A stretch of 64,000 nucleotides of DNA from Lineus longissimus (taxonomy: Eukaryota > Nemertea > Pilidiophora > Heteronemertea > Lineidae). The notes beneath the pieces are model-generated. The model was not told the origin of the DNA. It saw only the letters and a program-made list of their open reading frames with translations, and made no database searches. The position numbers were made by a program, and so were the translations under genes. Numbering within the stretch: position 1 is the stretch's first letter; each line of letters opens with the position of its first letter. Below are positions 15,142 to 26,511 of the stretch, piece after piece. Location: contig NC_088321.1 in the NCBI RefSeq assembly GCF_910592395.1, positions 10,604,001-10,668,000 on the forward strand. Direction: 5' to 3'.

Positions 15142-15158
15142 TGGTACCAGAAGTGGGG
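15142..15158 (+). promoter_or_regulatory. Primer-binding site (tRNA-Leu type)
   Basis: TGGTACCAGAAGTGGGG begins one base after the LTR end. Its complement ends in ACCA and resembles the 3' end of a leucine (UAA) tRNA, judged from memory of that tRNA. It would prime minus-strand synthesis. Confidence 0.65.
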
Positions 15159-15308
15159 TCTGGTCACATATATGTAGCAAATTTGCTAAATTGTAGTTTT
15201 TTTATTGTATTTTGGTAGTAGGCAAACTTGAGACGAATTTGGTCACAATATGTGTAACCTGTTGAATTACTGTATATGTTGAGTGTGAATCTTACAGCTG
15301 CATGAAAG

Positions 15309-16277
15309 ATGTTGCCTGAAAACTTAACCAATCTGACGGTTGCTGAGTTGCGTGTGCTGTGTGACGAACGAGGGTTAATTTATTCTGGGTTGATTAAGTC
15401 ACAGGTTATAGACATGCTGAAAGAGCATGAAGAACAAGAAGAGACTCGGGTAAAGGCATTTATACAGAGTTTTCATGAGGCCAAGGTAATGGCCAGTCCT
15501 CAAGCCAAGTCCACGCCTACAAAGGGTGGCGGTGTCGCTTTATCTCCTGTAAAAGAGAACAAGGTAAATGGTAGTATGGATGTAAGGCTGTATGAATTGG
15601 AGCGTGAGAAAATGGCTCATGCCATTCGCATGGCACAAATTGAGCGGGAAAAAGCAGAGCGCGACGCCGTGATTGAGCGTGAGAGACGAGAGCGTGACGT
15701 GGAGATTGAGCGTGAGAGACAGAGATTTGAACGCGAGCAGCAGGAGGCTGCTAAGGCGCTAGACAGGGAAAGGTTGGAATTAGAAAAAGAAAGGTTAAAA
15801 ATGGAACTTGAAATCTCCAGAATGCGCGAACAAGAAATAACACAGAGAGCGGCTGATCATTCCCGGTCGGACATGGCTGGGAGGTATGGCAAGTATGGGC
15901 CAAAGATCCCAAAGCTGGCAGCTGGGGAGGACATCGAGGCCTACTTAGGTACGTTCGAACGCCTCGCTACAGCAAATGAGTGGGACCGAGACTCATGGGC
16001 ACCTAGGTTGGCGGCTGTAGTCACTGGTAAAGCCAGGGAAGCTTATGCGCTCATGCCAACTGAGGACATCGGCGATTTTGATAAGGTGAAGCTCGCCATT
16101 CTAAAAAAGTACCAGCTTGGGTCTGAAGCGTACCGTGAAAACTTCAGAACCTCAAACAAGGAAGCCAAAGAGAGGTTTCAGGAATGGGGAACTAGAGTGT
16201 CCCGCTATTTTGATAGATGGTTAGAAATAAACGAAGTTAAAACCTTCGAAAAACTTAGAGAACATATGATCAAATAA
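15309..16277 (+). pseudogene. Gypsy gag, N-terminal part (frameshifted end)
   Basis: A 322-aa frame. It begins with a SAP-like DNA-binding motif (LTVAELRVLCDERGLIYSG), continues as a long charged coiled coil (IERERRERDVEIERERQRFE), and then a capsid-like region (EDIEAYLGTFERLATANEWD; WAPRLAAVVTGKAREAYALM). The frame ends at 16277 in the middle of the capsid domain; the remainder continues at once in another frame, so a single-base indel near 16265-16275 has broken the gene. SAP-containing Gag is typical of this Gypsy type. Confidence 0.8.
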
Positions 16278-16282
16278 CTAAC

Positions 16283-17722
16283 ATGTTGTCTCCAGATTTG
16301 CAGGTTTGGATGAAAGACAGAAAGCCTGAGACTGTAGAGAGGCTCACAGAGTGGGCAGAGTTGTATGTCAATTCAAGAAAGAAATCTCACATCGCTAAGT
16401 TCGCTGAGCCAGCCAAGGGGTCGGGTGGTAAGTCTTTCAAGAAAGTTAGAAACGGCAATGCAGGTAAGCCCTCCAAAGACAATGTTACCTGTTTTTCTTG
16501 CAATCTAAAGGGGCACTATGCTGCAGAGTGTCCAGGCAGTGCGGGTAAGCCCTCCAAAGATAATGTTACCTGTTTTTCTTGCAACTTAAAGGGGCACTAT
16601 GCTTCGGACTGCCCTGATAAGAAGGAGAATGCCAGCGGTAGTGGCGCTGGTGCTAACACGCAAGGAAGGAAACCTAAGAAAGGGTATCTTTGCCTGAGTC
16701 CATCAAGACCGGGGTTTGTCAATCACAAGCAGTTTGAACTTCGAGGGTATGTTGGTGAGATCCCTGTCTTGATGTTGCTGGATACAGGTTGCTCTAATAC
16801 TCTAGTTAAATCCTGTTTGGTTTCAGACGACTCATATGATGGGAATAGCTTCGAAGTTCTGTTGGCCAATGGTACGACGGAAAAGGTCCTCACAGCCAAG
16901 GTGGTACTGTCTGGTACGCGGGGCAAGAAGGAGTGCATCGTAGGAGTGCTTGAGCGGTTACCTGTGGATGTCTTGTTGTCTCAGCAGGATTTCGTTGTCA
17001 TTGGTGATTTAAATGAAGAACCGTTCTCACCTATGTCTCTAGTTTCAGATGCTCGCGACTTGGATGGTGTTCCAGCTTTTGCCGTGACCACCAGGGCCAG
17101 ACAGAAAGAACAGGAAGCAGTAGCAGAATGGGAGAGTAGACAGCCACAAGCGAAGCCAAAGGCTGTTGGAGACTTGGTTCAGGGTAATGTAAAATCAGAG
17201 TCACTAGACTCAACTCCCGTTGCAGATTCGTCAGGAGATGTTGAAAGTCCTGATGATATTTTGAGCGCCGAGTTCTTGAGTGATGTACAGATAGCGGAGG
17301 GGGAGAGTAATGTCCCTGTAGACTTGCCTCATTTAGATATGTGGAGATTGGGCCCCACAGAGTTAGCCAAGCGGCAAAAAGCTGACGTAAAACTTCAGAA
17401 AGTTTTGCAAAAATGTGAGAGGTCGTTGCCGAAGGACTCCATTGGATACTTCTGGAGGGATGGTTTGGCATATCGACGCTCTTTTATGGAAGGCCGACAA
17501 CAATACTTTGACCAGTTGTTAGTTCCTCAGGAGTATCGGTTAGATTTGTTAGACTTGGCTCATAGTATTCCATTGGCAGGTCATTTAGGTGTAACTAAAA
17601 CCAAAGGTCGACTGGTTGAGCATTATTTCTGGCCTGGTCTACACAAGGACGTTGAGAAGTACTGCAGCACAATTGCCAGAAGTGTTCAAGAAAACTGGCC
17701 TCTGAAAAGGCTCCCTTGGTAA
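16283..17722 (+). pseudogene. Gypsy gag C-terminus, protease and integrase zinc domain
   Basis: This frame continues the capsid region (LQVWMKDRKPETVERLTEWA), then has two zinc knuckles, CFSCNLKGHYAAEC and CFSCNLKGHYASDC, within an 81-bp tandem duplication (~16460-16620). An aspartic protease follows (LLDTGCSNTLV, ~16780). The end contains the HH part of the integrase HHCC zinc domain (HSIPLAGHLG), but the paired cysteines are lost to a one-base frameshift near 17670-17680, after which the true frame continues in the next entry. Confidence 0.8.
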
Positions 17723-20088
17723 GTGTTCCAGTTGTCGGGCGACCTTTTTACAAGGTAGCTATCGACATAGTTGGCCCGGTGGAACGCAGCTCAAAAGGCA
17801 ACAAATACTTGTTGACTCTGGTGGATTATGGCACTAGATTTCCTGATGCCATCCCTCTTAAGGACACGACGGCCGCTTCGGTAGCGGATGGGTTAATAGA
17901 AATGTTTTCCAGATATGGCATACCCGACGAGTTACTCAGCGACCAGGGTTCCAACTTTGTGAGCGAACTGATGACTCAATTGCTACCACGGCTTGGGATT
18001 AAGAAGATGAAGACCTCGTGTTACCATCCAATGGTAAATGGTTTGGTGGAACGTTTTCACTCCACTCTAAAAGGTATGTCACGGAAATTTGTTTCTGAAG
18101 AACCGAAAGAATGGGACAAGGTTCTTCCGTATCTCATGTTCGCATACAGGGAGGTGCCGGAAGAGAGTACCGGGTTCAGTCCTTTCGAGTTGCTGTATGG
18201 TCGCGCAGTACGGGGGCCATTAGCGGTTCTAAAGGAAAGCTGGACTGAGGAGACCCCGCAAGATGAGAACATTGTAGAATATGTTCTGTCTGCGAGGAAT
18301 CGCCTGGCGGCTATGACAGATTTGGTACATGAAAACGTGACAAAGAGTCAGAAAAAACAGAAGACCTACTATGATCGTAATGCACGGAAAAAAACTTATG
18401 AAGTTGGAGAAGAGGTGCTGGTCATGCTCCCTTCAGCTGCAAGTAAATTGAAGTCAACATGGCAGGGACCCTATCCCATTGTCCGAAAGGTTTCTCCTGT
18501 TGATTTTGAGGTCGACACTGGGAAACGCAGGAAGAAACTTCGTATATTCCATGTGAACCTGCTCAGGAAGTGGAAGGATAGAGACAAGGTTGCATTTTAT
18601 GAACAGGCGTATATCTTTGGGGAGAGTGAAATTGACGTTGATAATTATCTTCCAAAGCAAACGCCCACTCAGACTTGGAAAGACGTCCATATATCTGAAG
18701 GCTTGTCTGCTACAGAGAACAAGCAAATTAAGCAACTTGTGATTAAATACTCTGCTATTTTTTCAGATGTCCCTTCGGCCACTAATGCCGCAGTCCATGA
18801 TGTGAAGTTAGTGGAAGGTGCAAGGCCTGTGAGAACCCGAGTCTATCATTGTCCTGAATCTCATAAGGGTGGTCTGTGGCAACACATCAAAGAGTTGGCG
18901 CAGGCCCAGATACTGGAGCAAGCAAAGCCTGGCCCTTGGGGTTCTGGTTTGGTGATAGTTCCCAAAAAGGATGGTAGCATCCGAATGTGTGTTGATTTTA
19001 GAGCCTTGAACCGGGTAACTGAGACCGATAGCGGCGGGAACTTACCCCGTATTGAAGAGTTGATTGAGAAGGTCAGTAGGGCAAAATTCGTTTCAGTAAT
19101 CGATGTTTGCAAGGGCTATTACGCTATACCATTGACGGATGCAGCAAAATTGGCTTCAACTTTTGTGAGTCCGTTTGGTTCATGGTCCTTTAGAGTAATG
19201 CCTTTCGGTATGAAAAATGCTCCCATGACCTTCACGAGAATGATGAATGAAGTCTTAGATGGTACTGAAGACTATGTTGTCGTGTACATTGATGATGTGG
19301 CAATATTTTCTGACTCGTTCCCGGATCATTTGAAACATCTTGAGGAGGTTTTCAAGCGCCTCAAAAAGGCGAATTTGAAAGCAAAGCCTAGCAAGGTGTT
19401 CCTTGGGCATGCTTCACTAGATTATTTAGGACATGTTGTTGGTTCAGGGAAGATTGAACCGATAAAAGCCAAAGTTGAAGCAATTGCCCTGTTCAAGATC
19501 CCAGAGACCAAGAAGGAGGTGAGACGATTTTTGGGCATGGCAGGGTACTACCGTAGATTCATCCCTTGTTTTTCAGAGTTAGCAGCCCCCCTGACTGACC
19601 TGACAAAGAAAGAGAGGTCCAATAAGGTCCGGTGGTCAGAGGAGTGTGAAACTTCATTTCAGAATCTGAAACAAGCTCTGCAGATGCACCCGGTGTTATC
19701 ACCCCCAAACTACTCTAAACCATTTCTATTGCAGGTTGATGCAAGCGAGCGAGGGTTGGGCGCGGTGTTGGCACAAGTCGGAGACGATCAGTTGGAACAT
19801 CCCATCGCCTACTTGAGCAGGAAGCTTCTGGACCGTGAGGCGCATCTTGCGACAATCGAGAAGGAATGCTTAGGAATAGTGTGGGCTGTAAGGTTGCTAC
19901 GACCTTACTTACTCGGACATGAGACAATTCTGGAAACGGATCATAACCCCTTAATTTGGTTAGACCGGGTCAAGGATTCGAACCAGAAGCTCCTTAGGTG
20001 GAGTTTAGCCCTACAAGAGTATGATTTGACCATAGTTCACAAGAAAGGTTCAGATAATGTTGCACCGGATTGTTTATCTCGTGTGTGA
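17716..20088 (+). pseudogene. Gypsy integrase, reverse transcriptase and RNase H
   Basis: A 790-codon frame with no ATG of its own; it is the remainder of Pol after the frameshift. The integrase core has D (VAIDIVGPV), D (LLSDQGSNF) and E (NGLVERFHSTL), followed by a GPY-like end (STWQGPYPIV). The reverse transcriptase (WGSGLVIVPKKDGSIRMCVD; VVVYIDDVAIF) has an intact YIDD box, and RNase H follows (LLQVDASERGLGAVL; ETDHNPLIWL). Integrase upstream of reverse transcriptase is the order described for gmr1-group elements and is otherwise typical of Copia. Stop at 20088; a ~150-bp 3' untranslated region leads to the polypurine tract. Confidence 0.9.
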
Positions 20089-20222
20089 GTGGATATTTTT
20101 CGTGTGGAAGTTGGAGTTTGTCTGTGTTTGAATGTGTGGGTTACGTCATGTTGTGATTGATGGACATTTTATTGTTTGCTTTTGGTTGGAAAAACTGTAT
20201 TTTCATTACAGGTTTTTCTTTT

Positions 20223-20236
20223 AAAGGGGGAAGGAA
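20223..20236 (+). promoter_or_regulatory. Polypurine tract
   Basis: AAAGGGGGAAGGAA immediately precedes the 3' LTR start TGTGATG. It is the expected primer for plus-strand synthesis. Confidence 0.8.
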
Positions 20237-21368
20237 TGTGATGAATGGCATCACAGGCCTTTGTGTTAGGCCTGAGTTGTTGGCCTTATTAGTTTTATTT
20301 ATTCATAATTTGTCTGGTTAGGCTGAATGTGTAACTGGTATTTCAGTCATATTATTACATGTTAATTTAGACCTTTGGCTTGAGTGTGTTGAATAGGACT
20401 TTGGTAACTTCAGGACGTTGTGTGATTACTCATGGACATAGACTTATATAACTCTTGGGTTCATTAGTTGGAGCTGGACTGGGTGTGGGCAGTTCCTGGC
20501 TGGCCTCTGTAAGGAGAAGTTGTACATCGTACGTGCCGAACTCAATTCCGTTTGACCAACGTGGTCGTCATTCCTGGTGGAATGTGAACCGGCTGTGTGT
20601 CGGAGAGTCGTGGTGTTCTCACCTGTTATTTGCGTCCAGCCGCGGGTTGGAGCGCCTTGGCATTGCTGCCATCGTGTCGGCGAACCGTGAGTTGGCTTTG
20701 CGGCCAAGGTGTCGCCAGACCGTTAATTTGTAAACCAGCTACGTGCTTGGTGGCTACTGGAGTAGCCTTGGACCGACTGCGTGTCGGGACGGACACTTTT
20801 GTGTCGTGTGTTGTCGTGTGGTAACGGGAGAGGAGTTCGGAGAGACATGTGTTACGTGTGTTACGTGTTGGGAGGCCGGTGGTAGGTGAAGGAGCCGTTG
20901 TTGGGAATTGACCGCGCCCAGGGAGTGGAGCCGGAGTGGAGGGAGCTACTGGCCCGTATTCTTGAACCCACCTTTAAATAGGGCTAAAGTAGGCCTTTAT
21001 TAAGGCCACCTTTACTAAGGAGTTACTTTGTTAAAGGCACCTATAAGAAATGGTATTCAAGAACCACACTTTAACCTCCCTTATGTTAAGGTCCACCTTT
21101 ACCTCAAAGTTGCTAAAGGGTCCCTTTGAATAAGGGACACTTTCAATAAGGCTCCCTTTATCCTTATAATGATCTGAGGTAACAGGACGATGTCAGTTTT
21201 GAAGTCTCGTGTAATAACTATAGTGATTACACTACCATTGTTATATTATGCCGTGGTCTTGATCTGAAGTGAAGTCTATGCAGCTAGGCCTAAATACATG
21301 AGAGTTCATTGGGTAGTGCGGCTGTGGAAGCGACAAGTAAATGTACTCAAATTTTGCGGACAACCAAC

Positions 21369-22654
21369 ATGCTGAAAACAGGAAAAACCAACGGTTCTCC
21401 GGATGACGGCAAAACACAAAAATCGCGTAGACGGTTCAGTGAAATAGAAAAACAGTTACTAATGCAACTGGTCACTAAGGAAAAGCATATAGACCAGCGG
21501 GAAAATACTACTAAGGTTCTGACTGCCAAAAATGGAGCCTGGGACAGAATCACGAAAAAGTTCAATGCGCAGCCATGTATCACACCTTGCGATACTACAC
21601 AGCTAAAGAAAGTTATCGATAATTTGAAAGTGAAGGCAAAGAAAGACGTTGCACAGGAAAAGAAATGTCGCCAACTGACAGGAGGTGGATCAATGGAGAA
21701 AGATTCCGTCGCTGATGATGTATCCCACATGGTAGCATCCTATTGTAGCGAAGTACTCCACCCACTGGATAACGACTTTGACGATGATACAGGGTATCAT
21801 AAACCAGAAGGTAAATTATTGACTTAATACTATACAGCATTGTTTTAATCGAAATAAATAATCTGCCACATTGTGGTGGCTCATAACTGATAACACTCAT
21901 CACAAAAAGGTAGCACTAATTCGTTCAAATTAATTTTCAACTCTTTTCACTCTTCGTATTAAACTGACAGTCATATATGGCTCCGTTCTCCAAGTACCAC
22001 GTATCCATCACACACATGATAACTGCATTGAATTCAAGAGCATTATCAGGGTCCTTTTACAGCTTTATGGAATTGAAGCCACAAAAACAAAACTGTTCAG
22101 CATTTATCTAGACCAAACGGAAAACTAAAAATGTTTTACTTCTGGCTTAAGCAAGAGGTTTAAAAAGGTCCCTATTGAATCAAAATGGCAAATTGAATTC
22201 TTCAAAACCTCGGTTTTTCAGCCAAGAAAACAAAGCCATCCGCTAGCGCCGGAAAGCCTGACGACTACGAGGACTCATCTGAATCTGATGAACCCCAAGT
22301 CATTGAAGAATTAGACGAACCAAACACACCCATGACTGAAGCCCGCTGTACTCGAAACGTGAGGAGAGGCCCCGTAGTAAATCTCCATCAGCCGTAGGCA
22401 ACCGCGCGAACGCAGTTGATTCAGCTTTGGCAATGCAGAAGGAAGAGCACGAATTCCAGATGAAGTATCTGGAGAACAAAATTAAATTTGAAAAAGACGA
22501 GCACGAACAACGGATGGAGGAGTTCAGGTTGCAGCAGTCGTTTTGGACGAAGCTGAATAGTCGAGGATTCCAAGCAGTCACATGTCCAGGCGCCACAGCC
22601 AACAATGCTGTTGATGACTACCAACTATCTTCACCAGTTTATACAGAGTTGTAA
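21369..22654 (+). pseudogene. Harbinger Myb/SANT-like DNA-binding protein, two exons
   Basis: The first in-frame ATG is at 21369. Exon 1 encodes a Myb/SANT-like trihelix (RFSEIEKQLLMQLVTKEKHI; GAWDRITKKFNAQP; LKKVIDNLKVKAKKDVAQE). A GT donor near 21813 and a TTTTCAG acceptor near 22220 give a plausible ~410-bp intron. Exon 2 is acidic (EDSSESDEPQVIEELDEP) and ends in a coiled coil (MQKEEHEFQMKYLENKIKFE). Around 22360-22390 the frame must shift by one base to reach the coiled coil; otherwise it stops, so the protein is probably truncated in this copy. Such proteins help Harbinger transposases enter the nucleus and bind the ends. Confidence 0.75.
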
Positions 22655-22745
22655 TAGGTAAACTTGTTACTTTTGATGCACAATTAAATCCCTTTGGTAC
22701 ATTGTACATGAACAGCAGATCAAAATAATTGTCAATAAATTGTGC

Positions 22746-23783
22746 TTATTGAAAATGTTGTTGAACAATTGTTTGTCTGATAGCAGCACCCATGACATTA
22801 TCATCCCTATCGACTACAGGGACATCGTCATCCTCAGCCTCAGCCTCTTCACCAACATCTGGCTCCTTCAGATCAATGGCAATATTGTGCAATACTGCAG
22901 TCGCAGTGATGACGGACATTGCTGTGTCAAGCTTCACTCTTATACCCTGTTTCAAACACGGAAATTTGCGTTTCCATATACCAAACATTCTTTCAACTGC
23001 AGATCGTGTACTCTTGTGTGATCTGTTGTATCGCCTTTGTGCACGGCCAGCTGGGTTCCGAAATGGCGTCATTAAAAATGGTAGGCAAGCGTAGCCTTTA
23101 TCTCCAAGCAGAAGGCCTTCGAATTGGCGTTGTTCAAGCTGGAAACAAATCCGGCTGTTATCGAAAATACGTGAATCATGAGTTGACCCCGGCCATCGAT
23201 TAACAATGTTGATGAATTTCAGATCTGTATCTGCGATGCCTTGAACATTCAGCGACATGAAACCCTTGCGACATCTATAAATTTCACGTTCGTCCAAGCT
23301 TGGGGCTTCGATGGGCACATGAACTCCGTCAACGCAACCTAGCACATCAGGAAAACCATACTGTTCATAGAATTTCCTTTTATTTTCAACAGCTTCCTGT
23401 CCAATTGGAAAACGAATTACTTCGGCCCGTTTTCTTGCTAACAGTCCTGAAACCCTTTTGACAATTCTTGAAGCCGATGGCTGGGACACTCCTTGCAAAT
23501 CTCCGTGAACGATCTGAAACGAACCTGTCGCATAGTAACGGAGTGCAACTAGCACTTGGGTCCTTGGTGATATGGGGTGTCCACGATTGTTCTCAGGTTC
23601 CAGGATGTCGTCGCCAATGAAGTGCATCAGCTGGTTAAATCCCTCCTTGGTGAACCGAAATCGATCAAAAAAGGCGTCGTCACTGAAATCATCCTCTCGA
23701 AACTGAGGAAGCAGTGTCCGGATGCGTGGCATACGCACATTGACGTCATAAAGACGCACTAGTCGGTTGACATAATCGCCCAT
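22746..23783 (-). CDS. PIF/Harbinger transposase (HARBI1-like), intact
   Basis: A 345-aa uninterrupted ORF with ATG at 23783. The N-terminus contains a helical region (LRYYATGSFQ, QGVSQPSASRIVKRV) acting as an HTH-like DNA binder. The catalytic DDE residues are D152 (GCVDGVHVPI), D203 (GSTHDSRIFD) and E264 (RSAVERMFGIWKRKFP), with the usual spacing. The C-terminus is acidic. It would cut and paste the element together with the Myb-like partner. The full length, intact triad and well-kept inverted repeats suggest a recent copy, although the partner gene appears frameshifted. Confidence 0.93.
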   Translation of the reverse strand: MGDYVNRLVRLYDVNVRMPRIRTLLPQFREDDFSDDAFFDRFRFTKEGFNQLMHFIGDDILEPENNRGHPISPRTQVLVALRYYATGSFQIVHGDLQGVSQPSASRIVKRVSGLLARKRAEVIRFPIGQEAVENKRKFYEQYGFPDVLGCVDGVHVPIEAPSLDEREIYRCRKGFMSLNVQGIADTDLKFINIVNRWPGSTHDSRIFDNSRICFQLEQRQFEGLLLGDKGYACLPFLMTPFRNPAGRAQRRYNRSHKSTRSAVERMFGIWKRKFPCLKQGIRVKLDTAMSVITATAVLHNIAIDLKEPDVGEEAEAEDDDVPVVDRDDNVMGAAIRQTIVQQHFQ

Positions 23784-24242
23784 CGCTGAGTTATGAGAAG
23801 AGATCCTTCCACATCGGCTACTAAAGGGAGACTAAAGGATACTCCAGACCAACCTTATGTTTAAAGGCCTCCTTACAGCAATTTAAAGCATTTCCTGTAA
23901 TGAAGGAAGGTTCTAGAAATGGCCCAACCTTTGTTTAAGGAAGATACATAAAGGAGTCCTTTAGCCAGAAATAAAGGTTGGTTCTTGAAATGAAATTTAG
24001 CTAAAGGTTGACTTAAAGTCTCCCTTAGTGTTAAAGGAGGGTTCAAGAATACGGGCCTTGGACTTTGGTAATGTGTAAACAGACTTTTAGTTGTTGGATT
24101 TGAGCGGTGAAATGTTAATTTTATAAATATATTTTTCTTGTTCTTGTTAATTTTTAATACATGTAAATAATTATACATTCAGCCGTCTTTTTCTAATTTG
24201 TGACCAGGCCCGTGCAATAGCCTAAATCCCCGCTCCGTCACA

Positions 24243-26511
24243 ATGCTAACCAAGCTGTATCGGGTGCACGTAGGCACCAGAAAAGCTACAGTCTCAATCA
24301 GAAGATTGACCTTATCGAGACATACCAATTGGAGCATGCTATAGGATTACATCATGCTGAAACTGCGACATCCTTTGCTAGACACCACCGCATAGCACCG
24401 CAGATATTTAGACGTTGGATAAGCACACATTGAAGACTCGGATACTCGGATGTTCAATATATAGTTTTATTTGAAACCTGAAACATATGGACTACATTTA
24501 GCACCTGACAGTAAAATAGACATGAATTACAAACAGTGACATACAAAAGTGAAAAAGAATATTTTTTGGTATTTTAAGAATATATGTAAAGAAGGAATCT
24601 ACAAGACAGTAATACAACGTGGAACTGAAATACATAAAATTAAATACTTACAAATCCGAAACTACCGAAACCGAAATGTGTGGTTATCCAGGACAAAGAA
24701 CCTGCCCTTACTATATGTACTTCCAGACCAAGTGCAGTAAAAATTGTGAATGACCAAAGGGCGTAAAAGAAGCCTAAAAGGTAAAATTAGCTCGTGACGT
24801 AAAAATTGCCGCCAAAACCGAAGTGCGAAGTGCGCGAAATTTAAAACTGGTAAATAGAATAAAAGAAAGTCCAAGATTCGCATTATCAGCGAAACACACA
24901 TGATGACTTGTTTGCCCTCAGAGATAAATCAACTCCAGACCATAGAAGACGGAGGAGACAACGGCAACATGGCACTGATGCACAAGGTAGTGTTTCTTCA
25001 AGCATTCTATTCCTCGCTAAATGAGTTTCCTTCTTTGTTGGCCTATACTGACTGGAATAAGTCCGCTTCTGTGTCATGGACGGAAGAATAAGTCGTACAC
25101 TCGCCCGAAATGGAAAACAATTTGAACACCTGGTTCCTTGAGCGCCGAAGACTTGGTTTCCCTGTTTCCGGTGAGGATATTAAAGGGCAAGCTGGAAGAG
25201 AATTTCGGCAGTGGTGGGCAGAGCTTCCGAACGAAACAAAGGCCGAAAGACAAGAATAGATACCCCTGCGATACCTTTTCCATGCATCTGCACATTGGCT
25301 CAGCAACTTTATGGAAAGGTGAGCTTTATTCCTCTGTTGCATGGATCGGCCTTAACGTACGGAATGGATTGTATTCGGTGAATTTTAATAATATGCAAAT
25401 TCCATTTAAGGAAACAAATCAGCTATCGAAGGAAGACCAAAGATTCAAGGGGGTTACCTGACAACGCCCAGGCTTTGGTTGCCGACTACCGGGGAGAGTT
25501 TGCCGACCTCATCAGAGACGCTGATTTTGATGTCATCATGAACATGATCATGAACATTTGATATGGTGCCAAGATCAACAATGGAAGCGACTGGGTATCA
25601 GAATGTTGACATTAGATCATCCCAAGGCAACCCGAAACTTGGATGCACGGTGACTCTAGTAGTTACGACAGATGGACGAAAAGGACGAGCCGAGGTATAC
25701 TTCAGAGGCTTGGCACCAGATGGTGACGTCATTCGGCAGCTTCAGGCGGATGCTCCAGACAATGTACGAGTGAGTATTGGCATAGAATACAAGTCCGTGG
25801 TTGTAGTACAGGACATGTACCAGACGTCATCAGTGTTGTCATTGACGATCAGACATTCTAGTTAATGGTAGAACTTCCACGACTAAAATTGTTGTAGGTT
25901 TGTCATGGATGCAACCAAAACATTGTGCGTGTCTGACTGTTCAGAAACGTAATGTAAATGTTCATACCTGTTGTTTGCTTTTCCAGGTAACTGGTAGTCC
26001 ACAGGGTTGGGCCCGCCATCAATCGCTAATCGAGTGGTTGCAGGCCCTGATTTTGCCATTTGTAGCCACGTTCCTGTTACTTTTAGACAGGTATCCGGCG
26101 CATCGAAATCAGCAGTTTCGTGATGCAATCGCCGCAGAGAATGGGACAGACACTTTTATCCCAGGACAATGCACTTCGCTGCTGCAGCCCTTGGACTTGA
26201 CCGTAAACAGGAGCTTCAAGTGTCACCTGAGGACCATTTGGAAAGTGTGGAAAATCGGCCACATCGATGATCAAGGACAGTGTTAGCGGATCACCAGGCG
26301 GGAAGTGGTCAGGATGATCAGCCTCGACTGGGAAAGGGTCACACAACAGACGATTATGAACGGTTGGAGAGCCAGTGGCCTAGTTCCTGAGGACAATGAC
26401 GAAGTGGGGGAGGGGGTAGAGATTGTAAATGGTGAGCTTGAGCAGTTTGTTGAGGGGATTGAGTTTTCGGAAGGAGAAGAGGATGATGATGTTATTGATG
26501 ATGACGTGTAA
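24243..26511 (+). pseudogene. pogo/Tigger-like transposase, decayed
   Basis: Fragments in order: a Psq-type HTH directly at the Gypsy boundary (24246-24434: YSLNQKIDLIETYQLEHA ... IAPQIFRRWIS); a CENP-B-type HTH (~25110-25330: WFLERRRLGFPVSGEDIKGQ ... FHASAHWLSNFMER); and a DDE_1 core (~25563-25770: DIRSSQGNPKLGCTVTLVVT; ~25980-26280: FLLLLDRYPAHRNQQFRDAI, CTSLLQPLDLTVNRSFKCHL). Several stops and frame changes separate the pieces and the first catalytic Asp box is not conserved, so it is dead. An acidic tail ends at 26511. Introns may account for some gaps. The 5' end must lie beyond the Gypsy and Polinton insertions. Confidence 0.75.
24435..24895. other. No gene recognised (within pogo remnant)
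   Basis: AT-rich DNA between two transposase fragments. Short ORFs only; it could be an intron or decayed coding sequence of the pogo element. Confidence 0.4.

Larger units (their letters stand above)
20951..24057. mobile_element. Complete PIF/Harbinger DNA transposon
   Basis: Terminal inverted repeats begin GGCCCGTATTCTTGAACC at 20951 and end with its complement at 24057. Subterminal regions are rich in CCTTTA/TAAAGG motifs in both orientations. It encodes the two classic Harbinger proteins, divided between strands: a Myb/SANT-like DNA-binding protein (plus) and a DDE transposase (minus), whose 3' ends converge near 22650-22750. The element sits inside the Gypsy 3' LTR. Confidence 0.92.
14930..24242 (+). 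mobile_element. gmr1-like Ty3/Gypsy retrotransposon, interrupted
   Basis: LTR, tRNA-Leu-type primer site, gag, protease, integrase, reverse transcriptase, RNase H, polypurine tract and LTR can be read in that order. Placing integrase before reverse transcriptase is the diagnostic gmr1 arrangement. Only the last 211 bp of the 5' LTR are in the window, because the Polinton end abuts it. The 3' LTR is split by a Harbinger transposon (20951-24057). Shared LTR sequence is nearly identical, so the insertion is fairly young, but two one-base frameshifts disable the coding region. Confidence 0.9.
20237..24242 (+). repeat. 3' LTR of gmr1-like element, split by Harbinger
   Basis: The LTR runs 20237-20950 and resumes 24058-24242, about 899 bp in all, starting TGTGATG and ending TCACA (TG...CA). 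The last ~210 bp are shared with the 5' LTR. Three extra bases (ACT) sit at the left junction with the Harbinger, so a target duplication is not clear. The sequence ATGCT after 24242 is the candidate Gypsy target duplication, whose partner would lie left of the window. Confidence 0.85.

Noticed and set aside
20455-20824. Overlapping short ORFs after the Gypsy pol gene
   Set aside because: They lie in the GC-richer part of the 3' LTR and have no domain or start context.
20948-24060. Clear target duplication for the Harbinger
   Set aside because: Left flank ACT and right flank TTG do not match; only a 3-bp surplus relative to the 5' LTR is visible.
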